Source of the DNA: DATCMA01 sp036563645
Lineage (GTDB): Bacteria > Actinomycetota > Actinomycetes > Mycobacteriales > Micromonosporaceae
Assembly (NCBI GenBank): GCA_036563645.1
Contig: DATCMA010000054.1
Span: forward strand, 1 to 64,000
Length of the DNA stretch: 64,000 nt
Reading direction: 5' to 3'
The position numbers were made by a program, and so were the translations under genes. This document shows positions 56,895 to 64,000 of this stretch, one piece after another. The first letter of the stretch is position 1, and every line of letters starts with the position of its first letter. Below the pieces are notes generated by a model. The model saw only the letters and a list, made by a program, of their open reading frames with translations, searched no databases and had not been told where the DNA came from.

Positions 56895-59258
56895 ATGTCC
56901 GGGACTACCTTGGCCGCTGAGGGCGGCGGGCTGTCCCTTGCCGGCGCGAACCTGACCTACGTCGTCGTGGCCGCGGTCATCGCGTTGGTGGCGCTCGGCT
57001 TCGCTTTCGCTTTGATCAAAGCGGTGCTGGCGGCCGGCAAGGGCACGGAGAGGATGCAGGATGTCGCCGCTGCCGTCCAAGAGGGCGCGTCGGCGTACCT
57101 GTTCCGCCAGTTCAAGACCCTCAGCGTCTTCGTTGTGCTCGCCGTTCTGCTGCTCTTCCTCCTCCCAGTGAACGAGGCCGAGGGCAGCGAAGTCGCGGTG
57201 AAGATCGGCCGTTCGGTCTTCTTCGTCGTCGGCGCGCTGTTCAGCGCGATCATCGGTGGGGCCGGGATGGCGCTGGCCACCCGAGCGAACTTGCGGGTCG
57301 CCGCGGCGGCGGGCGCGGCCGAAGGCGGCCGTGAGACGGCGATGAAGATCGCGTTCCGTACCGGTGGGGTGGTCGGTTTCCTCACCGTGGGCCTCGGCCT
57401 CTTCGGCGCGGCGATCGTCGTGCTGTTGTACCGGGGTGACGCGCCGACGGTCCTGGAGGGCTTCGGTTTCGGCGCGGCGCTGCTCGCGATGTTCATGCGG
57501 GTCGGCGGGGGCATCTTCACGAAGGCGGCGGACGTCGGCGCCGACCTCGTCGGCAAAGTGGAGCAGGGCATTCCGGAGGACGATCCGCGCAACCCGGCGA
57601 CGATCGCCGACAACGTCGGTGACAACGTCGGTGACTGCGCCGGCATGGCCGCCGACCTCTTCGAGTCGTACGCGGTCACGTTGGTCGCCGCGCTCATCCT
57701 CGGCCGGGCGGCGTTCGGTGAGCACGGGCTGGTATTCCCGCTCATCGTCTCGGCGATCGGCGCGATCGTGGCGATCGTCGGGGTGTTCATCACGCGGCTT
57801 CGCGCGAGCGACCGCAGCGGTTTGACGGCGATCAACCGGGCCTTCTACGCCTCCGCCGTACTGGCCGCGGTCCTCGTCGCGATCATCACGTGGACGTACG
57901 TGAAGCCGTCGTTCGCTGACTTCGAGGGGATCGCCGCGGATGTCGCGAGCAGCGATCGGGACCCGCGGCTGGTCGCTATCGGCGCCGTCCTGATCGGTAT
58001 CGTGCTGGCCGCCGCGATCCAGGCGCTCACCGGCTACTTCACCGAGACCAACCGGCGCCCGGTGCGCGACATCGGCAAGACCTCGGTCACCGGTCCGGCG
58101 ACGGTGGTCCTCGCCGGGATCAGCGTGGGCCTGGAGTCCGCGGTGTACTCGGCGCTGGTGATCGGCGCCGGTGTGTTCGGCGCGTTCCTGCTCGGCGGTG
58201 GGTCGATCACGCTGTCGCTGTTCGCCGTCGCGCTGGCGGGCACCGGTCTGTTGACCACGGTCGGTGTCATCGTCGCCATGGACACCTTCGGGCCGATCTC
58301 CGACAACGCGCAGGGCATCGCGGAGATGTCCGGCGACATCGATGAGCAGGGGGCCCGTACGCTCACCGAGCTCGACGCGGTGGGCAACACGACGAAGGCG
58401 ATCACGAAGGGAATCGCGATCGCGACCGCGGTGCTGGCGGCGACGGCCCTGTTCGGCTCCTACACCGACACGGTGACCGCGGCGCTCAACGACGCGGGGA
58501 TCGCCGACGTTGGCAACTACCTGGCCAACGCGCTCAACGTCGCCAACCCGAAGAACCTCGTCGGCCTGGTGGTCGGCGCGGCGGTGGTGTTCCTCTTCTC
58601 GGGCCTGGCCATCAACGCGGTGTCGCGGTCGGCGGGCGCGGTCGTGCTGGAGGTCCGCCGGCAGTTCCGGGAGCTCAAGGGCATCATGGACCGCACCCAG
58701 CGCCCGGAGTACGGCCGTGTCGTCGACATCTGCACGCGGGACGCCCAGCGGGAGCTGATGACCCCCGGTCTGTTGGCGGTCTTCGCGCCGATCGCGGTCG
58801 GGTTCGGGCTCGGCGCGGGCGCGCTCGCCTCGTACCTGGCCGGCGCGATCGGCGCGGGCGTGCTCATGGCGGTCTTCCTGGCCAACTCCGGTGGCGCCTG
58901 GGACAACGCCAAGAAGCTCGTCGAGGAGGGCGCGCACGGCGGCAAGGGCTCGGAGGCGCACGCCGCTACGGTCATCGGTGACACCGTGGGTGACCCGTTC
59001 AAGGACACCGCTGGCCCGGCGATCAACCCGCTGATCAAGGTGATGAACCTGGTCGCGCTGTTGATCGCTCCCGCGGTCGTGACCCTCAGCGTCGGTGCCG
59101 ACCGCAACGACACCGCTCGGGTCGCGATCGCGATCGTGGCGGCGGCCATCGTCCTCGGCGCGGTCGCCTTCTCCAAGCGGAAGCCCGTGATGGGCACGGA
59201 GTTCGGCACGTCGCCGTCGGGGCAGTCCGCCGCCGCTGAGGAGAAGGTGAGCGCCTGA
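56895..59258 (+). CDS. hppA: H+-translocating inorganic pyrophosphatase, K+-independent
   Basis: Membrane pyrophosphatase that pumps protons with the energy of PPi. The 787 residues have about 16 transmembrane segments. The substrate loop is DVGADLVGKVEQGIPEDDPRNP with the following DNVGDNVGDCAGMAADLFES, both intact (read in parts). The motif GNTTKAITKG carries Lys where K+-dependent enzymes have Ala, placing it in the K+-independent class. AGGAGGA precedes the ATG, and a strong terminator follows. Conserved next to bldG in Streptomyces. Confidence 0.95.
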   Translation: MSGTTLAAEGGGLSLAGANLTYVVVAAVIALVALGFAFALIKAVLAAGKGTERMQDVAAAVQEGASAYLFRQFKTLSVFVVLAVLLLFLLPVNEAEGSEVAVKIGRSVFFVVGALFSAIIGGAGMALATRANLRVAAAAGAAEGGRETAMKIAFRTGGVVGFLTVGLGLFGAAIVVLLYRGDAPTVLEGFGFGAALLAMFMRVGGGIFTKAADVGADLVGKVEQGIPEDDPRNPATIADNVGDNVGDCAGMAADLFESYAVTLVAALILGRAAFGEHGLVFPLIVSAIGAIVAIVGVFITRLRASDRSGLTAINRAFYASAVLAAVLVAIITWTYVKPSFADFEGIAADVASSDRDPRLVAIGAVLIGIVLAAAIQALTGYFTETNRRPVRDIGKTSVTGPATVVLAGISVGLESAVYSALVIGAGVFGAFLLGGGSITLSLFAVALAGTGLLTTVGVIVAMDTFGPISDNAQGIAEMSGDIDEQGARTLTELDAVGNTTKAITKGIAIATAVLAATALFGSYTDTVTAALNDAGIADVGNYLANALNVANPKNLVGLVVGAAVVFLFSGLAINAVSRSAGAVVLEVRRQFRELKGIMDRTQRPEYGRVVDICTRDAQRELMTPGLLAVFAPIAVGFGLGAGALASYLAGAIGAGVLMAVFLANSGGAWDNAKKLVEEGAHGGKGSEAHAATVIGDTVGDPFKDTAGPAINPLIKVMNLVALLIAPAVVTLSVGADRNDTARVAIAIVAAAIVLGAVAFSKRKPVMGTEFGTSPSGQSAAAEEKVSA

Positions 59259-59282
59259 GTCCGCGACAAGCCTGGATGACAC

Positions 59283-59325
59283 GGACCCCTTCCTGTGCCG
59301 TCTGCGCCAGGAAGGGGTCCTTTTT
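59283..59325 (+). terminator. Intrinsic terminator of hppA
   Basis: GGACCCCTTCCTG (59283-59295) pairs perfectly over 13 bp with CAGGAAGGGGTCC (59308-59320), followed at once by TTTTT. It is the clearest textbook terminator in the window. Confidence 0.95.
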
Positions 59326-59362
59326 CCGGTCCTCCGATTGCATGCTGGTCATCGGCAACCCG

Positions 59363-59374
59363 TACGCTCACCGC
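59363..59374 (+). promoter_or_regulatory. Putative leaderless promoter of the lipoprotein gene
   Basis: TACGCT at 59363-59368 is followed by 6 bases and the ATG. TTGCAT at 59338-59343 could be a -35 with a 19-base spacer. No ribosome binding site is seen. Confidence 0.5.
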
Positions 59375-59914
59375 ATGGACACCCCTCGTCCGGTCGCCGC
59401 TGGAGCGGTCATGGTGGCCGCCGTGCTCGCCGGGCTTCTCGGAGCCTGTGGTGGGGGACCATCAGCGACCGCGTGGGCGGCTTCGGTCTGTAGCGCGTTG
59501 ACCCCGTGGCGGGCGGAGATCCGCGAACTGACCAGCAGCACGCAGCAGCAGATGACCGCGAAGACGACTCCGGCGCAGGCCAAGGAGAACCTCATTCGGT
59601 TGCTCTCCGGGGCGGAAGCCGCCAGCGAGGAGGCTCGTCGGCGGGTGGAGGCGGCCGGCGTGCCGGACGTGGCCGGCGGGGACGCCGTCGCCGAGGGCAT
59701 CATCGCGTCGCTTGCCGCGGTCCGGGACGCCTACGGCAACGCGAAGCGCGGCATCGAGCGCTTGGACGCGGACCGGGCTGGGGCTTTCTATGACGGCGTG
59801 GAGGCGGTGCTCGAGACGCTCAACGCCGAGTACAAGCGCAGCGCCTTGGACACCGGGTCCCTGAACTCGCCGGAACTGCAACGGGCATTCGACGAGGTAC
59901 CGGAGTGTCGTTGA
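59375..59914 (+). CDS. Putative lipoprotein of unknown function
   Basis: 179 residues with a lipoprotein signal (hydrophobic stretch VMVAAVLAGLLGACG, lipobox LGAC). The mature part is mostly helical: it has one Cys near 45 (SVCSAL) and one at the end (VPECR), which may pair. A run of charged helices (QAKENLIRLLSGAEAASEEARRR, read in parts) could be a coiled coil. ATG 59375 is used because the signal peptide starts here; a 33-residue in-frame extension overlaps the terminator. The family is not recognised beyond conservation between hppA and topA in related genomes. Confidence 0.75.
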   Translation: MDTPRPVAAGAVMVAAVLAGLLGACGGGPSATAWAASVCSALTPWRAEIRELTSSTQQQMTAKTTPAQAKENLIRLLSGAEAASEEARRRVEAAGVPDVAGGDAVAEGIIASLAAVRDAYGNAKRGIERLDADRAGAFYDGVEAVLETLNAEYKRSALDTGSLNSPELQRAFDEVPECR

Positions 59915-59915
59915 G

Positions 59916-60500
59916 GTGCCCCGGTCGACCCGGCAGCTCTCCCTGTTCGGCGTGGAGGCGGTCGACCCCTCGCCGGCCGACCTCGCCGGTCTGCTCGCCG
60001 GCCCCGCTGAGCTAGGACGTATGGGCGGCACCGCCCGGATTTCGGTGGTCGTCGATCACGCCTGGCGGGTGCATGTGCTGATCGCCGAGTTCGCGGCGCG
60101 AGGGCTCACCGCGACCTGGGCGCCGGCGGATCAGGGACGGCTCACGGTGCGTACCGCGTACGCCACCTCCCTCGCCGCCCTGGCCGCCGCGTGGCTCGAC
60201 TCGGGCACGCGGCGACCGCCCGAGGAGTTCTACCTCACGGGGGCGCGCCTGCGGATGTGGGTGGCCGCCGCCGGGGTGGCTGACCCGCCGGGCTACGTGC
60301 TCCCGCTCGGGCCGACGGACGAGGTGGGGCGGGCGCGGATCGGGGCGGCGCTGGCCGCCGTCGGGCTTCCCGCGGCCTTGGTGGATACCGGTTCGGGGGA
60401 GACGGCCTACCGGATCACAGGACGTCGGTCATTGGCCCGGCTGGCTGAGCTGGTGGGGCCTCGCCCGGCCCCCGCGCCGCCGGAGAATTGGCCGGGATGA
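59916..60500 (+). CDS. Conserved hypothetical protein upstream of topA
   Basis: 194-residue soluble protein. It starts with PRSTRQLSLFGVEAVDPSPADLAGLL, followed by an alpha/beta body (RISVVVDHAWRVHVLIAEFA) and a Pro-rich end. No catalytic motif is seen. The STRQLSLFG start is a feature of a protein conserved before topA in Streptomyces relatives. GTG is two bases after the lipoprotein stop, so the two are probably co-transcribed. Function unknown. Confidence 0.7.
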   Translation: MPRSTRQLSLFGVEAVDPSPADLAGLLAGPAELGRMGGTARISVVVDHAWRVHVLIAEFAARGLTATWAPADQGRLTVRTAYATSLAALAAAWLDSGTRRPPEEFYLTGARLRMWVAAAGVADPPGYVLPLGPTDEVGRARIGAALAAVGLPAALVDTGSGETAYRITGRRSLARLAELVGPRPAPAPPENWPG

Positions 60501-60809
60501 GTGTCGGTGGTCGCACGCGGAGGGGGGTGGGACGCCCCGGAAGGGCGTCTGCGGGTTCTGGCGAATGACCACTCTTTAGTGCGGTGTACGACATCACGCA
60601 CTTTTCCGGTGTACGGTGTCGCCGTCCGACCGGTGGCGCCGGCGGTGGGGACCGCCGCTAGGGGCGCGGGCCACGGAGGCCGGCATACGGGGACACCGTC
60701 GTCTGGACATCGCGTTACGTTGGACATCCAGAACCGACCGCCCGGTCGGTGCAAGGGCGCCGCCGCGTGCACGCCGGCGGTGTGAAGCGAGCCGAAGTCG
60801 GGGAGAGCA
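60501..60809 (+). other. Intergenic region before topA
   Basis: 309 bases without a gene. It holds a 7-bp hairpin GACGCCC/GGGCGTC at 60531-60549 (possible terminator), a repeated GGTGTACG near 60585 and 60609, and a direct repeat TGGACATC at about 60702 and 60722 flanking TACGTT, which may be the topA -10. Binding by a regulator or a supercoiling response is possible but unproven. Confidence 0.5.
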
Positions 60810-63563
60810 GTGCCGAGCAACGCCAAGAGCACGCGTCTGGTCATCGTCGAATCGCCGGCGAAGGCCAAGACGATCTCGAGCTATCTCGGCCCGGGGTACA
60901 TCGTCGAAGCCAGCATGGGGCACGTGCGGGATCTCCCGCGCAGCGCCGCCGACGTGCCGGCGAAGTACAAGAAGGAGCCGTGGGCGCGGCTGGGCGTGGA
61001 TGTCAACAACGGTTTCGCGGCGCTGTACGTGGTCTCGCCGGATCGCAAGCAGCAGATCGCGAAGTTGACCAAGCTGGCCGAGCAGGCTGACGAGGTCTAC
61101 CTCGCCACCGACGAGGACCGCGAGGGTGAGGCGATCGCCTGGCACCTGATGGAGACGATCAAGCCGAAGGTGCCGGTCCGGCGCATGGTCTTCCACGAAA
61201 TCACCAAGTCGGCGATCGAGGCGGCGGTCGCCAACCCGCGGGATATCGACCGTGACTTGGTCGACGCGCAGGAGGCGCGGCGGATCCTGGACCGGCTGTA
61301 CGGCTACGAGGTCTCGCCGGTGCTGTGGAAAAAGGTCATGCCGCGGCTCTCGGCGGGGCGGGTGCAGTCCGTGGCGACCCGCATCGTCGTGGAGCGGGAG
61401 CGGCAGCGGATGGCGTTCCGCAGCGCCGAGTACTGGGACATCGAGGCCACGCTCGCGGTCGCCGACGCCGAGGGCGAGGGGCCACGGACATTCACCGCGA
61501 CTTTGATCTCGCTGGACGGCGAGCGGATCGCCACCGGTCGTGACTTCGAGCCGACGACCGGTCGGGTGCGCGACGACGCTGGGGTGGTGCACCTCGACGG
61601 CGAGAGCGCCCGGGGCTTGGCGGCGCGTCTGGAAGGGCGGCCGTTCACGGTCACCCGGGTCGAGGAGAAGCCGTATCGCCGTCGTCCGTACCCGCCGTTC
61701 ATCACCTCGACGCTCCAGCAGGAGGCGGCGCGGAAGCTGCGCTTCACCTCGCACCAGACGATGCGCATCGCGCAGCGGCTCTACGAGAACGGCTACATCA
61801 CCTACATGCGGACCGACTCGGTCACCCTCTCCGAGACGGCGATCGCCGCCGCCCGGGCGCAGGTGGCTGAGCTCTTCGGCGAGCAGTTCTTGCCGCCGGA
61901 GCCGCGGCGCTACACCGGCAAGGTGAAGAACGCGCAGGAGGCGCACGAGGCGATCCGGCCCGCGGGCGAGACGTTCCGGACGCCGGGGGAGGTGGCCGAT
62001 GAGCTGTCTCCCGAGGAGTTCAAGCTGTACGAGCTCATCTGGCGGCGCACCATCGCCTCGCAGATGACGGACGCGGTGGGCTCCAGCGTCTCGGTGCGGA
62101 TTCGGGCGACCTCGGCGACAGGCGAGGAGTGCGAGTTCAGCGCGACTGGTAAGACGATCACTGATCCCGGTTTCCTGCGCGTGTACGTCGAGTCGTCCGA
62201 TGACGACACCGCGGAGACGGATGACGCCGAGCGGCGGCTGCCGGCTCTCACCAAGGATCAGCGGCTGGTGGTCGAGGGCTTGACGCCGAACAAGCACACC
62301 ACTCAGCCGCCCCCGCGGTACACCGAGGCGTCGCTGGTCAAGGCGCTGGAGGAGCTGGGCATCGGCCGCCCGTCCACGTACGCCTCGATCTTGCAGACCA
62401 TCCAGGACCGCGGCTACGTCTTCCGGCGGGGTCAGGCGTTGATTCCGTCGTTCTTGGCGTTCGCGGTGGTCGGACTCCTGGAGCGGCACTACCCGCGCCT
62501 GGTCGACTACGACTTCACCGCGAGCATGGAGAACGAGCTCGACGAGATCGCCGCGGGTGATCACGCCGCGGTCGACTTCCTCAGCGCCTTCTACTTCGGC
62601 ACGGACCGCAACGGCAACGGCGACGGGCGGGTGGCGCTCGAAGGCGGGCTCAAGAAGCTGGTCACCGAGAATCTCGACGCCATTGACGCGCGCAGCGTCA
62701 ACTCGATCCCGCTGTTCCGGGACGAGGAAGGCCGCGAGGTGGTGGTTCGGGTCGGCCGGTACGGCCCGTACCTCCAGCGGACCCTGCCGGGGCAGGACGC
62801 GTCGGCCGACGGTGAGTCGGTCGGCGATCGGGTGTCGCTGCCGGAGGGGATCGCGCCGGATGAGTTGACCCCGGAGAAGGTCAACGAGCTGTTCCTCAGC
62901 GGCAGCGGCGAGCGCAAGCTCGGTGAGCACCCGGAGACCGGGGAGCCGGTGGTGCTCAAGTCCGGTCGGTTCGGGCCGTACGTCGCCAGCGGTGACCGGA
63001 AGGCGTCGCTGCTGCGGTCGCAGTCGCCGGAGTCACTGACACTGGAGGACGCGCTGCGGCTGCTGTCGCTGCCCCGGGTGGTGGGGGTGGCGCCGGACGG
63101 CGAGGAGGTGCTCGCCGCGGCCGGGCGCTATGGCCCGTACGTGAAGAAGGGCGACGAGTTCCGCTCGCTCGACTCCGAAGAGAAGATCTTCACGATCACG
63201 CTGGACGAGGCGCTCGCTCTGCTCGCGGCGCCCAAGACACGCCAGCGGCGGTCGACGGCCCCGCTGCGTGAGTTGGGTGTCGACCCGGTGACCGACAAGC
63301 CGGTGGTCATCAAGGACGGCCGGTTCGGGCCGTACATCACGGATGGGGAGGTCAACGTCTCCCTGCGGCGGGGGCAGACACCGGAGTCGATCACTCTCGA
63401 AGAGGCCGCGGAGATGCTGGCCGAGAAGCGGGCGAAGGGGACGACGTCCCGGCGGTCGACGAGGGCGAAGAAGGCGGCGTCGTCCGGGAGTGAGGCCGAG
63501 GCGGCGGCGAAGCCCGCCCGCAAGTCGGCGCCGAAGAAGGCCACCGCGGGGGCCGCGGAGTAA
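60810..63563 (+). CDS. topA: DNA topoisomerase I (type IA)
   Basis: Relaxes negative supercoils. The 917 residues contain the TOPRIM domain with Glu14 (VIVESPAKAKT) and the acidic TDEDREGEA motif near 100, and the active-site Tyr332 in YITYMRTDS. The C-terminal 300 residues hold repeats of the actinobacterial Toprim_C_Rpt type (GRYGPYLQ, GRFGPYVASG, GRYGPYVKKG, GRFGPYITDG), four in total, instead of zinc ribbons. The end is a Lys/Ala-rich tail. GGGGAG precedes the GTG. Confidence 0.95.
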   Translation: MPSNAKSTRLVIVESPAKAKTISSYLGPGYIVEASMGHVRDLPRSAADVPAKYKKEPWARLGVDVNNGFAALYVVSPDRKQQIAKLTKLAEQADEVYLATDEDREGEAIAWHLMETIKPKVPVRRMVFHEITKSAIEAAVANPRDIDRDLVDAQEARRILDRLYGYEVSPVLWKKVMPRLSAGRVQSVATRIVVERERQRMAFRSAEYWDIEATLAVADAEGEGPRTFTATLISLDGERIATGRDFEPTTGRVRDDAGVVHLDGESARGLAARLEGRPFTVTRVEEKPYRRRPYPPFITSTLQQEAARKLRFTSHQTMRIAQRLYENGYITYMRTDSVTLSETAIAAARAQVAELFGEQFLPPEPRRYTGKVKNAQEAHEAIRPAGETFRTPGEVADELSPEEFKLYELIWRRTIASQMTDAVGSSVSVRIRATSATGEECEFSATGKTITDPGFLRVYVESSDDDTAETDDAERRLPALTKDQRLVVEGLTPNKHTTQPPPRYTEASLVKALEELGIGRPSTYASILQTIQDRGYVFRRGQALIPSFLAFAVVGLLERHYPRLVDYDFTASMENELDEIAAGDHAAVDFLSAFYFGTDRNGNGDGRVALEGGLKKLVTENLDAIDARSVNSIPLFRDEEGREVVVRVGRYGPYLQRTLPGQDASADGESVGDRVSLPEGIAPDELTPEKVNELFLSGSGERKLGEHPETGEPVVLKSGRFGPYVASGDRKASLLRSQSPESLTLEDALRLLSLPRVVGVAPDGEEVLAAAGRYGPYVKKGDEFRSLDSEEKIFTITLDEALALLAAPKTRQRRSTAPLRELGVDPVTDKPVVIKDGRFGPYITDGEVNVSLRRGQTPESITLEEAAEMLAEKRAKGTTSRRSTRAKKAASSGSEAEAAAKPARKSAPKKATAGAAE

Positions 63564-63970
63564 TCAGGCGCGTTGCGGCCGTGCGCCCGCCGGGGTGTGG
63601 CGCGCCGCGTGGGCGGCGCCTTCCCGGGTAGGGATGCCGGTCGATGACCGGACCGACCGTCGCCGGCCTCGGGGCGAGCGTGGCCGAGGTCATGCTCCCG
63701 AGCGTCGACAGGGTGAGTCTCCGGCTTGTCCGGCGGGCGGTGCCCGTGCCGTGCCGCGCCCGGCGGTGTCGGCTGATTTCCGGCCCGGAGGAATCGTCTG
63801 TCGGGCACAGCGATTGATGCGAATCATTTTCGCATCAGATTGGCCGTGACCGGTAAATACTTTGGGCCGGTTCGCTCGTTAATCCGAATAAAGTCGCGCA
63901 ATCGCGTGATCTGCGAATCCGCTTTGATCACGCGGACGGGATCAATGTGTCGAAAGGGGAGTGGGGACGA
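63564..63970 (+). other. Intergenic region after topA with two palindromes
   Basis: 407 bases without a supported gene. A 7-bp hairpin GCGCCGC/GCGGCGC at 63602-63619 may end topA transcription. From about 63810 the sequence becomes AT-richer, with a perfect inverted repeat TGATGCGAA/TTCGCATCA (63815-63823 and 63829-63837), a -10-like TACTTT (63858-63863), and a second inverted repeat CGCGTGATC/GATCACGCG (63903-63911 and 63926-63934). It looks like the control region of the gene beginning near 63971. Confidence 0.6.
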
Positions 63971-64000
63971 GTGCCGACACCGACCATCAGTGGCCCGTTG
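63971..64000 (+). CDS. Possible start of a gene cut off by the window end
   Basis: A GTG at 63971 has AAAGGGGAG about 9 bases upstream and opens VPTPTISGPL before the window ends. With only ten codons the product cannot be named. An ATG at 63946 in another frame is the alternative. Confidence 0.35.
   Translation, partial: MPTPTISGPL

Noticed and set aside
56784..59282. 832-codon open frame antisense to hppA
   Set aside because: Composition is Arg/Asp/Glu/His-rich repeats of the kind produced by reading high-GC genes backwards; hppA is intact.
60594..62930. 778-codon open frame antisense to topA
   Set aside because: Same shadow effect; no start signal or domain.
1..64000. CRISPR array, insertion sequence, prophage or tRNA
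   Set aside because: No regularly spaced repeats, transposase or integrase motifs, or cloverleaf with TTCGA-type arm were recognised by eye; a tRNAscan and IS search would settle this.

Overview
The window is GC-rich (roughly 70%), uses GTG and TTG starts freely, and overlaps neighbouring genes by 4 bases almost throughout. The gene set is typical of an actinobacterium: futalosine-route menaquinone genes, complete nuoA-N, a type VII secretion fragment, bldG with its ATPase-fold partner, a 6C small RNA, a Tad locus with a DUF4244 pilin, and K+-independent H+-pyrophosphatase next to topA. The right-hand block (acsA to topA) follows the gene order known from Streptomyces. Genus cannot be assigned from sequence reading alone. 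No tRNA, rRNA, CRISPR array, insertion sequence or phage gene was recognised.

Layout. 1-3037: 3' part of a cobalamin riboswitch and a btuFCD B12 import operon. 3069-3857: a VOC (glyoxalase-fold) protein. 4086-8899: quinone genes mqnA, mqnC, menG and a menJ-like reductase, with one tiny ORF. 8973-25056: nuoA to nuoN, apparently co-transcribed with menJ behind a near-perfect Rex operator and a possible iron box. 25102-26160: a long-chain polyprenyl diphosphate synthase, probably for the menaquinone tail. 26226-28359: a divergent MFS/IclR pair. 28447-31989: a Tat-exported PhoX phosphatase divergent from an ECF sigma/anti-sigma pair. 32041-39860: a partial type VII (ESX) locus (eccE, eccB, two WXG100 genes, mycosin, a double-SseB protein and a small unknown). 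39912-47914: a nucleophile-less alpha/beta hydrolase, a secreted M6 metalloprotease, acetyl-CoA synthetase, a degenerate Fic protein and a HAD phosphatase. 48131-53331: 6C RNA, a DnaA-box cluster, then ssd-tadA-tadB-tadC-pilin-tadE-tadE-like. 53306-63563: an MrfA-like helicase, bldG and partner, hppA, a lipoprotein, an unknown, and topA. The last 30 bases may begin another gene.

How it works together. The left half concentrates on the respiratory chain: quinone ring synthesis, ring methylation, tail synthesis, tail saturation and the quinone-reducing Complex I lie side by side, and the Rex site suggests that NADH/NAD+ controls the menJ-nuo unit. The right half carries envelope and development functions (ESX and Tad export, BldG) and energy coupling by pyrophosphate.

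Most noteworthy: a Shine-Dalgarno-sequestering hairpin in the B12 leader; the Rex operator before menJ-nuo; mini-ORFs bridging nuoF/G and nuoG/H; a recurring -10 element 6-8 bases before start codons (leaderless genes); a 6C RNA with three C-loop hairpins beside four DnaA-type boxes; an ESX locus without eccC and eccD; and several enzyme-like proteins that have lost key catalytic residues (hydrolase, Fic, Ssd, BldG partner).
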